Positions 1-9,096 of a stretch of 64,000 nucleotides of DNA are shown piece by piece; position 1 is the stretch's first letter; each line of letters starts with the position of its first letter. This DNA comes from Edaphobacter paludis. GTDB lineage: Bacteria > Acidobacteriota > Terriglobia > Terriglobales > Acidobacteriaceae. The notes below the pieces were generated by a model. The model was not told where the DNA came from, made no database searches, and saw only the letters and a program-made list of their open reading frames with translations. The DNA is taken from the NCBI RefSeq assembly GCF_039993895.1, contig NZ_CP121194.1:1674001-1738000 (forward strand). The letters are read 5' to 3'. Made by a program: the position numbers and the translations under genes.

Positions 1-320
1 AGACGAAAGTTGACGTCAGGAAAGTCGATGAGGACTGCGACGTCGGGTCGGTGCTTCTTGATGGAGGCAACCAGGCGGCGGTACTCGCCGTAGATATAGG
101 GCATGTGGCGGACCACTTCGGTGATGCCCATGTGGGCCACGTCTTCAGCGCGGACGATGCGGTCCATGCCTGCGTCCGCCATCTCAGTGCCGCCGAGGCC
201 GAAACAGGTGAGCTGCGGCATGCGGCTGCGCAGTTCAGAGATGAGCTGGGCGCCGTAATAGTCTCCGCTTGCCTCGCCGGCGGAGAGAAAGATGTGCGGA
301 AATGGGTTGGTCTCTGCCAC
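1..320 (-). CDS. lpxB: Lipid-A-disaccharide synthase, 5' part
   Basis: Reverse-strand reading gives the first 106 residues of LpxB, which condenses UDP-2,3-diacylglucosamine with lipid X to form the lipid A disaccharide at the inner membrane. The N-terminus carries the family motif SAGEASGDYYGAQL, followed by HMGITEV and a DFPDVNF stretch. The start is GTG at 320: an in-frame TGA at 344-342, which is also the stop of the upstream ABC gene, rules out a longer protein. The GGCAGAAG Shine-Dalgarno is weak. The gene runs off the left edge, so its catalytic C-terminal half is not visible. It lies 21 nt behind an ABC exporter and is probably cotranscribed with it. Identification is firm; the extent is limited by the window. 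Confidence 0.9.
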   Translation of the reverse strand, partial: MAETNPFPHIFLSAGEASGDYYGAQLISELRSRMPQLTCFGLGGTEMADAGMDRIVRAEDVAHMGITEVVRHMPYIYGEYRRLVASIKKHRPDVAVLIDFPDVNFR

Positions 321-341
321 GTTAATCTTCTGCCGGTGTGA

Positions 342-2387
342 TCAGGGTAAAACAGCGCCGGAGAGTTGGGACGGCAGAACATTCTCCGCCGGTATCTCCT
401 GATCTCTATATTGAAGCTGGTAGAGCTTCCAATATAGGCCACGATGGGTGAGCAGTTCCTGGTGGGTGCCGCGTTCACGTAACTGCCCTTTGTGCATGAC
501 AAGAATAGTATCGGCCCGCTGGATGGTGGACAACCGGTGCGCGATGAGAACGGACGTGCGGCCTGTGACCATGCGGGAGAGCGCATTGCGCACGCGAAGC
601 TCCGTATCGGTATCAACAGAGGAGGTGGCCTCGTCGAGAATAAGGATTCCGGGGTCGTGAGCCAGGGCGCGGGCGAAGCTGATGAGCTGCTTTTGGCCGG
701 TGGACAGGGTGGCTCCCCGCTCTTGCACAGGCTCGGCGAATTGCAACGGTAGCGAGCGGATGAAATCCCCGACATTGACGTCGTCCGCCGCACGCTGGAG
801 GCGCTCATCCGTAATCCACTTTGATCCAAGGCGGATGTTGTCTGCGATAGTGCCGGTAAAGAGGAAGGGGTCTTGCAGTACGACAGCGAAGCGCCGGCGC
901 AGAGCGTGCATGTCCTGCAGGCGAACGTCGACGCCATCGACGAGAATGCTGCCGCGTTGAATGTCGTAGAAGCGCATCATCAGATTGATGATGGTCGTCT
1001 TGCCCGCTCCGGTGTGTCCGACGATGGCGGCGGTCTCGTTGGGCTCGACGACGAAGCTGACGCCGCAGAGTATCCATTCGATATCGGCATAGCCACGCAG
1101 CTCCTCGTCGGTTGCCGAAGCTACGCGGGCGCGCTGCTGCTCATCAAGGGCCTGATAGGTAAACCAGACGTTTCGAAACTCGACGCGGCCAGAGCCGTCA
1201 CCCGGAGAAGGGTCGGGGGGAGATAGGATCTCCGGTTCCGAATCCAGCAATTTGAAGACGCGCTCGCTGGCGGCCATCGCGGCTTGCAGAATGTTGTACT
1301 TCTCGCTGAGGTCCTGAATGGGGCGGAAGAACCTCTGGGCATATTGGATGAACGCGATAAGGATGCCGAGCGTGACTGTGGCTCCCGGTGCGCGCATGGG
1401 ATGCAGAAGGTATTCGTAGAATGGCAGTCCCGCAGCGAGAGGAGCGCCGGTGAAGAGCGCACTGATGCCGCCGCGCCAGATGACCAGCGCAATGGCGATG
1501 GAACTCAGCAATTCGACCGCTGGATAGTAAAGCGCGTAGGCGAAGATGGCGTCTTTGAAGGCATCCATGTGCAGACGATTAACCGAGGCGAACTCATCGA
1601 AGGCGTGCTGCTGGCGGTTGAAGAGTTGCACGATGGACATGCCGCTGACATGTTCCTGCATGTAACTGTTGATTCGAGCTATTGCTGAGCGAATACGGCG
1701 ATAGCTCTCGCGTACATGTTTGCGGAAGATCCCGGTGATGTAGAGAATCGCCGGTAAGACGGCGAGCGTCAGCAGCGCCAGCGGCCAGCTCATGCGCAGC
1801 ATGATGATGATGATGAAGGCGAGGACGAATACGTCTTCGAAGATCGCAAGGACGCCCGAGGTAAACATCTCGTTCAGGGCGTCTACATCGGAGGTCACGC
1901 GGGTGACCAGTTTGCCGACGGGGTTGTGGTCGAAGAAGCCGGGATGCATGCGCTGGAGATGGCGGAAGATCTGGCTGCGCAGATCGAACATGATCTTTTG
2001 GCCAGTCCACTGCATCAGGTAGGTCTGGACAAATTCGAGGACGTAGGTAATCAGCAGTGCGCTCAGGTAAAGCAGCCCCAGTTGGGTGATGCCTTTCATG
2101 GGCTGCGGACTGAGGTGGTGGGCCAGCCAGGAAAGCTTCTCCGGCGGCGTGTGAGTCATGTAGGTGTCGACGGCCACTTTGACGAGGTAGGGTCCGACCA
2201 CGTCAGTTCCGGCTTTAAAGATGATGGCGACGGCGGAGAGGGCCGTCTGCAGCTTATATGGGCGCAGATAGGTCAGTAGACGGCGCATGAGGCGGCTGTC
2301 GTAGGCTTTGCCGACGATATCGTCGTCGTGGGCTGCCTTCTTTGCGGCTTCCTTGTCCGTCTTTTTGGATTTCTGCTCGTCAGCCAT
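342..2387 (-). CDS. ABC exporter (fused permease-ATPase), MsbA-like
   Basis: A 681-residue half-transporter with a six-helix membrane domain (about residues 45-365) and a C-terminal nucleotide-binding domain. Walker A GHTGAGKT is at 457-464, signature LSTGQ at 561-565, Walker B ILILDE at 581-586 and H-loop His at 617. The N-terminus is a charged Lys-rich tail of about 25 residues. Between the A-loop Tyr (about 411) and Walker A there is an extra acidic segment of about 28 residues (413-440). Its position directly upstream of lpxB in the same orientation suggests a role in lipid A or lipid export like MsbA, but a multidrug exporter of the same family cannot be excluded. Confidence 0.85.
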   Translation of the reverse strand: MADEQKSKKTDKEAAKKAAHDDDIVGKAYDSRLMRRLLTYLRPYKLQTALSAVAIIFKAGTDVVGPYLVKVAVDTYMTHTPPEKLSWLAHHLSPQPMKGITQLGLLYLSALLITYVLEFVQTYLMQWTGQKIMFDLRSQIFRHLQRMHPGFFDHNPVGKLVTRVTSDVDALNEMFTSGVLAIFEDVFVLAFIIIIMLRMSWPLALLTLAVLPAILYITGIFRKHVRESYRRIRSAIARINSYMQEHVSGMSIVQLFNRQQHAFDEFASVNRLHMDAFKDAIFAYALYYPAVELLSSIAIALVIWRGGISALFTGAPLAAGLPFYEYLLHPMRAPGATVTLGILIAFIQYAQRFFRPIQDLSEKYNILQAAMAASERVFKLLDSEPEILSPPDPSPGDGSGRVEFRNVWFTYQALDEQQRARVASATDEELRGYADIEWILCGVSFVVEPNETAAIVGHTGAGKTTIINLMMRFYDIQRGSILVDGVDVRLQDMHALRRRFAVVLQDPFLFTGTIADNIRLGSKWITDERLQRAADDVNVGDFIRSLPLQFAEPVQERGATLSTGQKQLISFARALAHDPGILILDEATSSVDTDTELRVRNALSRMVTGRTSVLIAHRLSTIQRADTILVMHKGQLRERGTHQELLTHRGLYWKLYQLQYRDQEIPAENVLPSQLSGAVLP

Positions 2388-2438
2388 CTAAGTGTCTATT
2401 TTAGATGGCTGAAGGCTAAAGAGGATTCCAGAGAAACA

Positions 2439-3233
2439 CTATTGTTCCGCGGAGGCGTAGGTTACGCCTATTACCTGACCCGGTCCGGAGGACTGGGCAA
2501 AGACAACCACGGACACGTTTTTGGGGTTTGCGTCGGGGGGAGCGGTCAAAGTGGCTTCGATTGGCTTGGAATTGAGATTTTCGAGTTTGCCAATCCGTTG
2601 CAAGGATCTGACGACAGCAACGTGGTGCAGTTCGCGTCCGCGGTTCTCCCCGCCGCCGACGCTCGTTGTATCCGAAACATCTACGACCGCGGCATAGAGG
2701 TCTGCTTTGGATGATGGGCTTGGGATTGGGGTGGAGACGATGATCTTGACTTTATGCCCATCCACTACTGGTTTTGCAAGCACAAGGGCAATCTTAGATG
2801 TCTGGCCCGCGTGAGCGATAGCGCGGAGAGCGTGGGGCGCATCGTTGCCGACAAACTGCTGTGTGCCGTCGACGACCATCTGCGGCGTGTAAATGTCATC
2901 GAGCTTGAAGCGAAAACCATAATCATGTTGACGTTCCGTGTATTGGGGTGACGAGAAGCGGTCGCGCCAGCCCAGTTTGTCCCAATAATCTACGTGCTCG
3001 CCCAGCACAATAATGTCGACACCGGCGACGGGCTGCTGACTCTCAAGCTGTGCCAGCAAGTCGTCTGCAGGCGGGCAACTGGAGCAGCCTTCCGCCGTAA
3101 ACAGTTCGACCAGAACCGGAGTGCGGCTTGGCGGTCGATTTGCCTGTGCCGTAGCTGAACGATGAGCCGGCAAAAGGAAAACTGTGAGGGTTGCAGCTGC
3201 GGTAAGAGCGTGGAACCACCTGGTTTGCAACAT
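2439..3233 (-). CDS. Secreted DUF1223 family protein
   Basis: After a signal peptide (hydrophobic stretch then AxA-like AQA) the protein enters a thioredoxin-like DUF1223 domain. The motif ELFTAEGCSSCPP carries a CxxC pair, followed by HVDYWDKLGW and MVVDG, all typical of this family. The biochemical function is unknown; the CxxC suggests a redox or metal role in the periplasm. The ATG at 3233 was chosen because AGGAAAGGA lies just upstream and the signal peptide begins there. The 93 nt of open frame beyond it have no such support. It ends 51 nt before the ABC exporter in the same direction and could be cotranscribed with it. Confidence 0.85.
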   Translation of the reverse strand: MLQTRWFHALTAAATLTVFLLPAHRSATAQANRPPSRTPVLVELFTAEGCSSCPPADDLLAQLESQQPVAGVDIIVLGEHVDYWDKLGWRDRFSSPQYTERQHDYGFRFKLDDIYTPQMVVDGTQQFVGNDAPHALRAIAHAGQTSKIALVLAKPVVDGHKVKIIVSTPIPSPSSKADLYAAVVDVSDTTSVGGGENRGRELHHVAVVRSLQRIGKLENLNSKPIEATLTAPPDANPKNVSVVVFAQSSGPGQVIGVTYASAEQ

Positions 3234-3315
3234 GGTGAATCCTTTCCTGCTACCGGGCGCGTCCATGCCGGGTACGACAGTCAAAAACCATATCCATGAA
3301 ACAATTACATGTGAA

Positions 3316-4542
3316 ATGCGTTCCAATCATATGACAACTCCTGCGGGGATTTACATTTCGATTCCGTTCTGCAAGGCGAAGTGTACGTTTTGTAACTTTG
3401 CCTCAGGAGTGTTTGGTGCCGACCGGATGCAGCCTTATGTCAATCGCATCTGCGACGAAATCGTAGCTGCGCGAGTTGCGGCCGAGCGTTTGGGTGCGAG
3501 ACTGCCAGAGTGTGGGGATTCGCTTTATTTTGGGGGCGGAACCCCCAGTTTACTTAGTGGGTTGCAATTCCGCCAGATCTTTCAGCGTTTGCGGGGCGAG
3601 TTCGAGTTGTTGCCAGATGCTGAAATCACCCTTGAGTGCGCGCCCGGCCAGCTTGAGCAGGAGACGCTGGACGAGTTGCTAAGGCAGGGCATGAACCGCG
3701 TCAGCTTTGGAGTGCAGTCCTTTGTCGATAAGGAGACTTCGGCTGTGGGGCGTCTCCATACGCGGTTGGAGTGCGAGGCGGAGATTGCGCGGATTCGCGC
3801 GGCTGGAGTTGAGGACATCAACGTTGATTTGATCGCCGGCCTTCCGTACCAGACACGGGAGAGTTGGCAGTATTCTCTTGGGCAGGTTGTTAATAGTGAT
3901 GTGCCTCATATCAGCGTTTATATGATGGAGGTCGATGAGGATTCGCGTCTCGGCGAGGAAATGCTCGCCAAGGGAACGCGGTATCATGCGTCGGCTGTTC
4001 CGTCCGAGGATGAGAGTGCCGAGTGGTATCAGATGGCATGTGAACAGTTCGACGCGGCGGGACTGAGGCAGTACGAGATCTCGAACTTTGGTCGGTCGGG
4101 TCATGCGTCGCGGCATAACCTCAAGTATTGGCAGCGTCAGCCTTATATAGGCTTTGGCCTGGATGCTCATTCGATGCTGGCGACCGATGCGGGTGCGGTG
4201 CGGTTTGCGAATACAAGCGATATGGATACTTATCTTGGTAAGGCGGCATCTGCTTTCCCTCAGGTTGGGCAGAATGTTGTTGATCCGGAGTTCGATGTGA
4301 TAGACCTTGAGCGCGCCTTCGAAGAGTCACTCTTTCTTGGGTTGCGGCTGAACGAAGGTGTCAACCTTCAAGCGCTGCGATGGCAGTTTGGCGAGACGAT
4401 GGTTCAGGATTCGATGCCGGCGCTTCTGGAAGTGCGGGAAGCCGGTTTGCTGGAACTGGAGAGTGATCGGGCACGTCTGACGGCGCAGGGGCGAATGGTT
4501 TCGAATGAGGTCTTCAGCCGCCTTCTTATTCCTGCTGCATGA
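3316..4542 (+). CDS. hemW: HemW-type radical SAM protein
   Basis: A radical SAM protein of the HemW/oxygen-independent coproporphyrinogen oxidase-like family, now thought to act as a heme chaperone. The cluster motif CxxxCxFC is at residues 19, 23 and 26 from this start, followed by [10 protein letters not shown] (SAM-binding GGGTP). The C-terminal part has [20 protein letters not shown] and GFGLDAHS, characteristic of HemW. The length of 408 residues fits the family. ATG at 3316 or ATG at 3331 could start translation; neither has a clear Shine-Dalgarno. It is divergent from the DUF1223 gene and 21 nt ahead of threonine aldolase. Confidence 0.9.
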   Translation: MRSNHMTTPAGIYISIPFCKAKCTFCNFASGVFGADRMQPYVNRICDEIVAARVAAERLGARLPECGDSLYFGGGTPSLLSGLQFRQIFQRLRGEFELLPDAEITLECAPGQLEQETLDELLRQGMNRVSFGVQSFVDKETSAVGRLHTRLECEAEIARIRAAGVEDINVDLIAGLPYQTRESWQYSLGQVVNSDVPHISVYMMEVDEDSRLGEEMLAKGTRYHASAVPSEDESAEWYQMACEQFDAAGLRQYEISNFGRSGHASRHNLKYWQRQPYIGFGLDAHSMLATDAGAVRFANTSDMDTYLGKAASAFPQVGQNVVDPEFDVIDLERAFEESLFLGLRLNEGVNLQALRWQFGETMVQDSMPALLEVREAGLLELESDRARLTAQGRMVSNEVFSRLLIPAA

Positions 4543-4563
4543 TTTAAGACCGAAGCGAGGAAC

Positions 4564-5592
4564 ATGATTGATCTGCGAAGTGACACTGTTACCAGGCCCA
4601 CGCCCGCGATGCGCGAGGCGATGTTTGCCGCCGAAGTGGGCGATGATGTATACGGCGAGGATCCTACCGTCAATCGGCTGGAACGCGATGCCGCTGAGTT
4701 GTTCGGCAGGGAAGCGGCAATCTTTGTGCCGACCGGCACTATGGGAAACCAGATTGCCATTCGTCTTCATACCCAGCATGGGCAGGAAGTCATCTGCGAG
4801 TCGCGGGCGCATGTGATGGACTGGGAGATGGCGATGGCCGCGGCGTTCTCGGGTTGCCAGTTGCGCACCGTTGCTGGGCAGCGGGGCATTCTTACATGGG
4901 AGCGTATCCAGCAGGCGATCGGGCCGAAGCTCTATTACCGCGCTCGGACCGGCCTGGTTTGTATCGAAAATACGCACAATATGGCTGGAGGCACCGTCAC
5001 TCCGCTGGCGGTCATGCGGGAGATCTGCGAGGGCGCTCATGCTGCCGGTCTGCCGGTTCATCTTGATGGCGCGCGTGTCTTTAATGCTGCCGCAGCGCTC
5101 GGCGTCAGCGTGGCGGAGCTGACCAAGGGTTGCGACACCGTCATGTTTTGCCTGTCGAAGGGCCTCGGTGCTCCAGCGGGCTCCATGCTGGTTGGGAGCA
5201 GGGAGGCGATGGAGCGGGCTCGTATCTTCCGCAAGGCGCTTGGCGGCGGGATGAGGCAGGTCGGGGTGCTGGCTGCCGCCGGAATGATTGCGCTGCATGA
5301 GATGCCTGCGCGGCTGACCGACGACCATGCCAATGCCCGCTTGCTGGCAGAGGCGGTTGCGGCTGAACCCAATGCGGAGATCGATCTGGACGCCGTCGAG
5401 ACCAATATCGTCATATTCAATCTTCGGGGCGAGGGCGATGCTGCGGCATTCTGTGCCGGTTTGAAGACGAAGGGTGTATTGGCCAGCGCTATTGGGCCGC
5501 ACTCCATTCGGTTTGTGACTCACTATGACGTGAACCGTGAGGCTTGTAGAAGAGCTGCTGAAACTGTGGTCGAGTTATTGCGGGCTTCTTAG
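4564..5592 (+). CDS. ltaE: Low-specificity L-threonine aldolase
   Basis: A PLP fold-type I enzyme that splits L-threonine or allo-threonine to glycine and acetaldehyde. The N-terminal signature [15 protein letters not shown] is present, with active-site His83, the PLP-binding LDGAR (Asp168) and the Schiff-base lysine Lys199 in [12 protein letters not shown]. The 342-residue length matches the family. GCGAGGAAC before ATG 4564 is a good Shine-Dalgarno. It follows hemW closely and is probably cotranscribed. Confidence 0.93.
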   Translation: MIDLRSDTVTRPTPAMREAMFAAEVGDDVYGEDPTVNRLERDAAELFGREAAIFVPTGTMGNQIAIRLHTQHGQEVICESRAHVMDWEMAMAAAFSGCQLRTVAGQRGILTWERIQQAIGPKLYYRARTGLVCIENTHNMAGGTVTPLAVMREICEGAHAAGLPVHLDGARVFNAAAALGVSVAELTKGCDTVMFCLSKGLGAPAGSMLVGSREAMERARIFRKALGGGMRQVGVLAAAGMIALHEMPARLTDDHANARLLAEAVAAEPNAEIDLDAVETNIVIFNLRGEGDAAAFCAGLKTKGVLASAIGPHSIRFVTHYDVNREACRRAAETVVELLRAS

Positions 5593-5603
5593 GCTCTCGG
5601 TTA

Positions 5604-5622
5604 GGGGACTTCTGAAGTCCCC
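5604..5622 (+). terminator. Possible ltaE terminator hairpin
   Basis: GGGGACTTC and GAAGTCCCC form a 9-bp perfect inverted repeat around a single T, 12 nt after the ltaE stop. As RNA it would be a GGGGACU/AGUCCCC stem with a short loop. A C-run, not a T-run, follows, so intrinsic termination is doubtful. Confidence 0.4.
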
Positions 5623-5641
5623 CCCCTGGTACTTAGTTAGT

Positions 5642-5712
5642 AAAGTCTTGATTTGTAAGGACTTAAAATCCAAAGTCTTGATTCTAATAGAGTTACTTAT
5701 AAACTCTTGATT
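5642..5712. repeat. Three 12-bp direct repeats at about 30-bp spacing
   Basis: AAAGTCTTGATT occurs at 5642-5653 and 5672-5683, and AAACTCTTGATT at 5701-5712. Start-to-start distances are 30 and 29 bp. The sequence between the copies is not conserved. Confidence 0.75.
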
Positions 5713-5950
5713 ACAAATAATTTATGTAGCTGGGTTCGGTTGGCGCGCGGTGATGTTTTTCTCCCTGAATCTATTATCGAGGATTGACTGGAACTAATTT
5801 GCAATGTCTATTTCGCTTGTTTTGTGTGACTTGAGGGATTTTGGGGCTTGACAGCTTTTTTACTGGTATTTTGGCAGAGTGTGGTCATAAGTCATTGGAA
5901 ATAAGCTGTTTATTTGGTCGCATTGACCCGGCGCTTTGAGAGAAATACAG

Positions 5951-6014
5951 GGGTCTCTCCATTGTGGCGGCAAAAGCGCAGATTCCTCCGCTTCGCTGCG
6001 GAATGACAACAAAA
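5951..6014. repeat. REP-like palindromic element
   Basis: Just downstream of the kinase gene lies a motif whose core TCCGC-TTCGCT-GCGGA forms a stem-loop, flanked by GGGTCTCTCC on one side and AATGACAAC on the other. The layout resembles short palindromic repeats that are scattered between genes in acidobacterial genomes. Copy number cannot be judged from this window. Confidence 0.45.
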
Positions 6015-6050
6015 AGGAAAACAAAACTCTACACCAATCAGCAGGGCGCC

Positions 6051-7844
6051 TTAGTCGCCGCCGGCGTTGATGGTGGGCTTGGTGGCGAGAAAGACGCTTA
6101 CGGCTGTGCCGTGCCTGGCTTCGCTGGTATCGCTGGCTAGTTCGATGGTGCCGCCGTGCTTGGTGACGATGCCGCGGCTGACCCATAGGCCGAGTCCGGT
6201 GCCGCGCTCGCCTTTGGTGGTGAAGAATGGCTGGAACAGATGGGGTCGAACCTCTGCAGGAATGCCCATGCCGTTGTCCGCAACCGTTACCATGGCGCCT
6301 GCCTGTCGATTGTGGCCGTTGCCGGAAGAGGCTGGCTGTGGCGTAAGGCTGACGCGTACCTCGCCGCCGGGTCCTGCGGCTTCAGTGGCATTCGTAATCA
6401 GGTTGCTGAAGACCTGCCGCAACTCGGCCGGGAAGGCGTCGACCGCAACGCCGGAAGGCAGATCTGCGTGGAGGGTCACACGCTCGTCGGCGAACCGCCG
6501 CTCCATGAGGAGAAGTATCTCTTGAAGCATCTCCTTCAGGTCGACCAAGACGGGAGCCTTGGATTCGCGGTAGAGGCCGAGCATGGCACGGCTGATCTGG
6601 GTGACACGGGCCAATTCCTGCTCGGCCATATCCATAAACTGCACTGACTCTTCTTCGGTGGCTCCGTTGCGCATGAGATAGAGCAGATTGGATACCGAAT
6701 CGAGCGGATTGTGAATCTCGTGCGCGATAGTGGCGGCGAGGCGACCAGCGACCGCCAGTTTTTCATTGGCAATCAGCGCGTCCTGGGTCTTGCGTTCGAG
6801 CGTGATGTCGCGGAAGACCAGGACGACACCGGCGATGCCGTCGGTGCGGTCGCGAATGGGTGCGCCGCTGTCTGAGATATGGAGTTCGGTTTTGTCCTTA
6901 CGAATAAGAATGGTGTGGTTGCCGAGGCCGACGATGCGGTTCATTCGCTTGACCTTGACGACTGAGTTTTCTACAGGCCGACGGGTCGATTCGTTAACAA
7001 TATGGAAGACCCTTTCGAGAGGCTGGCCAAGCGCTTCGGCCTGTGACCAGCCGGTGAGGTGGACGGCCACGGGGTTCATCATCTGTACTTTGCCGCCGAT
7101 GTCGCAGGTGATGACACCGTCGCCGATGGAGGCAAGGGTGGTTCGTAATTGCTGTTCGGATTGGAAGATCTCTTCGGCGCGGCGGCTGAGAACATCGAGC
7201 GAGGTTTTGTAGGCGCTGGAGACGGAGTGCAGCCGATTGCGGGTGAACAGGCCGATAGAGATGCCGACGCAGAGAGCGAGCACAAGCAGCAGCCATTCCA
7301 TGTGACGGACCTGGAGATGCCAGCGCTGGATCCGTGCTGCGCGGCGCTGTTCGGCGTTGTGGGTCGTATTGGCGATGTCCTGCCGGATACTGTCCATCAT
7401 CGACTTTCCGCGCAGGTTCAGGTCCACATCGCGGGTCTGTCCGCCGGCCTGAATCGTGGCAATGACTGGAAGGGCGAATGCATCGAGCCAGAGTTGATGC
7501 TGGTCGGTCAGATCGTTAATGTAACGCCTCTCGGTATCATCCAGTCCAGGGAGTGTCTTCATCCGGTCGAACTCTGCGTGTAAACGGGGCGACGCATCGA
7601 GATAGGGTTGAAGAAACCTGGCGTCGGAGGTGTTTTCGTAGCCGCGAAGCGCGGACTCTTCATTCAGGATGAGGGTTTCGATCCGGCTGATCTGCGCGAT
7701 GTGGGCATCCGATTCCTGAATCAATTGAACGGTCGAATTTGCGCCCTGGATCTGCAGAGATAACGCTACCGCGCCCAGCAAAAGAGCGATCACAGGCAAC
7801 AAAAATACCTGCCGCAGGATTCGATTGAATTGATTTAGATTCAC
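6051..7844 (-). CDS. Membrane histidine kinase, CHASE3-PAS
   Basis: Two membrane segments (about residues 12-34 and 182-200) flank a CHASE3-like extracytoplasmic helical domain containing the typical EESALRGYENT and RFLQPY elements. A PAS domain follows (about 232-350), then HisKA with the phospho-acceptor His375 in IAHEIHNPL and a HATPase domain with DNGMGIP, TTKGERGTGLGL and an N-box NLITNATEA. It autophosphorylates on histidine; the stimulus is unknown. The start ATG at 7844 is 12 nt after the stop of an upstream receiver gene, so the two form an operon. Confidence 0.9.
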   Translation of the reverse strand: MNLNQFNRILRQVFLLPVIALLLGAVALSLQIQGANSTVQLIQESDAHIAQISRIETLILNEESALRGYENTSDARFLQPYLDASPRLHAEFDRMKTLPGLDDTERRYINDLTDQHQLWLDAFALPVIATIQAGGQTRDVDLNLRGKSMMDSIRQDIANTTHNAEQRRAARIQRWHLQVRHMEWLLLVLALCVGISIGLFTRNRLHSVSSAYKTSLDVLSRRAEEIFQSEQQLRTTLASIGDGVITCDIGGKVQMMNPVAVHLTGWSQAEALGQPLERVFHIVNESTRRPVENSVVKVKRMNRIVGLGNHTILIRKDKTELHISDSGAPIRDRTDGIAGVVLVFRDITLERKTQDALIANEKLAVAGRLAATIAHEIHNPLDSVSNLLYLMRNGATEEESVQFMDMAEQELARVTQISRAMLGLYRESKAPVLVDLKEMLQEILLLMERRFADERVTLHADLPSGVAVDAFPAELRQVFSNLITNATEAAGPGGEVRVSLTPQPASSGNGHNRQAGAMVTVADNGMGIPAEVRPHLFQPFFTTKGERGTGLGLWVSRGIVTKHGGTIELASDTSEARHGTAVSVFLATKPTINAGGD

Positions 7845-7856
7845 AACCCTCTCGTT

Positions 7857-8231
7857 CTAAGCGTTACTCAACGGTTGTAGGAGACTGCTCAGCTTCTGAA
7901 GAAGAACTGGTGGACCCTCGCCCTTGGTCATATACATGTCGACCGTCGAAAGCACCTCGGGTGGCAGTCCGATATAGGCGGAGAGGAGAAGGATGGGGAT
8001 ATGAGGTTTAGCCTTCCGCATCCTTGAAGCAACCTCGCCGCCATTCATTCCGGGCATGGAATAATCCAGCACGACCGCCTCCACGGGCTGATTTGAAAAG
8101 AGTTCGAGGCCAGCGGAGCCGTCGGGTGCGGTGAGGACACGGTATCCGGCTCGCTCGAGTAATATCTTGCGGACCTTGAGGCCGATCAGTTCGTCATCGA
8201 CACAAAGGACGAGATGTGGTTCTTGTGCCAT
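7857..8231 (-). CDS. Single-domain response regulator
   Basis: A 124-residue CheY-like receiver with no output domain. The acidic pocket is VDDE, the phospho-acceptor is Asp56 in VVLDYSMPGMNG, with Ser84 in LLLSAY and Lys103 in MTKGEG. It sits immediately upstream of the CHASE3-PAS kinase, in the same direction, and is the obvious partner or phosphate sink for it. It has no DNA-binding domain, so it must signal through protein contacts or a relay. Confidence 0.9.
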   Translation of the reverse strand: MAQEPHLVLCVDDELIGLKVRKILLERAGYRVLTAPDGSAGLELFSNQPVEAVVLDYSMPGMNGGEVASRMRKAKPHIPILLLSAYIGLPPEVLSTVDMYMTKGEGPPVLLQKLSSLLQPLSNA

Positions 8232-8349
8232 AGGAACTCGGTTCCAGCTAATTACTGTAACTACTATTCAGGATAACGCCTGGGCGTATAAAAGTGACAC
8301 CTGCTAAAGAACTGACGCTAAGGATTCATCATACGTTAGCAATCTTTCT

Positions 8350-8389
8350 GGTCACAGTAGGTTAACCTGACGGTAACACCGAGGTTACA
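8350..8389 (+). promoter_or_regulatory. Candidate Pho box array before phoB
   Basis: Four related half-sites occur in exact 11-bp phase: GTCACA at 8351, TTAACC at 8362, GTAACA at 8373 and GTTACA at 8384. This is the 6-7 bp unit plus 4-5 bp spacer arrangement bound by PhoB/PhoP regulators. It ends 2 nt before the phoB start codon, suggesting autoregulation; so close a position could also mean the site represses or covers a leader. Confidence 0.6.
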
Positions 8390-8391
8390 AA

Positions 8392-9096
8392 TTGAGTCAG
8401 ACGATCTTTGTATTGGAAGACGATGCCGACATCTCGCGCCTGGTCCAGTATCACCTGGAAAGTGTCGGGTACACCGTCCGCGCTTATTCGACGATTGGGC
8501 AAATTGTTCCCGATGCGGACCGGCAGCCGCCCGCGCTCTTTCTGCTGGATATTATGGTGCCCGGCGGCGACGGGCTGGACCTGTGCCGGAGGCTGCGGCA
8601 GAACCCCACACTCAGCGTCATTCCTATTATTTTTCTGACTGCGCGAGCGGCTGAGAACGATCGTGTTCAGGGCCTGGAGATGGGCGCGGACGACTACATT
8701 ACCAAACCATTCGCGACACGCGAACTGGTGGCGCGGGTGAAGGCAGTGCTGCGCCGGTTCGAGCGGCCGACTTCGTCACCGGTGCTTAAGTTTGAAAATA
8801 TAGAGATCGATGCGGGCGCGATGCAACTGCGTGTCAGCGGCGAGTTGGTGACGACGACGGCGACAGAATTCCGCCTGCTGGATTATCTAGCGCGTCATCC
8901 TGGCCGGGTGTTCAGCCGCGACCATTTGCTGGATGCCGTGTGGGGTGATGCTCGTTTTGTTACACCGCGTTCAGTAGATGTTTATGTCCGGCGCATCCGC
9001 GAAAAGATCGAAGCCGATGCCGAGAATCCGCGCTATTTGAAGACAATGCGTGGCGCGGGCTATCGCTTTGAAATTCCCAAAACTCCGCAGGCTTGA
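8392..9096 (+). CDS. phoB: Phosphate regulon response regulator PhoB
   Basis: OmpR/PhoB-family regulator of 234 residues. The receiver has Asp53 in FLLDIMVPGGDGL, Thr83 and Lys105, and a C-terminal winged helix ends in the typical VDVYVRRIREKIE and RGAGYRFE elements. It would bind Pho boxes when phosphorylated by PhoR. The start is TTG at 8392, with GAGG at 8381-8384 ahead of it. It is the first gene of a complete pho/pst cluster, which supports the phosphate assignment over other OmpR members. Confidence 0.9.
   Translation: MSQTIFVLEDDADISRLVQYHLESVGYTVRAYSTIGQIVPDADRQPPALFLLDIMVPGGDGLDLCRRLRQNPTLSVIPIIFLTARAAENDRVQGLEMGADDYITKPFATRELVARVKAVLRRFERPTSSPVLKFENIEIDAGAMQLRVSGELVTTTATEFRLLDYLARHPGRVFSRDHLLDAVWGDARFVTPRSVDVYVRRIREKIEADAENPRYLKTMRGAGYRFEIPKTPQA

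Larger units (their letters stand above)
5593..6050. other. 458-bp AT-rich intergenic region
   Basis: No convincing coding sequence lies here. It holds an 18-bp inverted repeat just after ltaE (5604-5622), three copies of AAA(G/C)TCTTGATT about 30 bp apart (5642-5712), and a palindromic repeat-like element near the kinase 3' end (5951-6014). It is clearly more AT-rich than the surrounding genes. Confidence 0.7.

Noticed and set aside
1792..1820. ATGATG repeat encoding a Met run on the plus strand
   Set aside because: It is the complement of an Ile-rich membrane helix (FIIIIM) in the ABC exporter, not a microsatellite of interest.
4327..5523. 398-residue minus-strand frame over threonine aldolase
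   Set aside because: Shadow of ltaE and hemW; no family resemblance.
5642..5712. CRISPR-like reading of the three 12-bp repeats
   Set aside because: Repeats are too short, spacers only about 17-18 bp, three copies, and no cas genes nearby.
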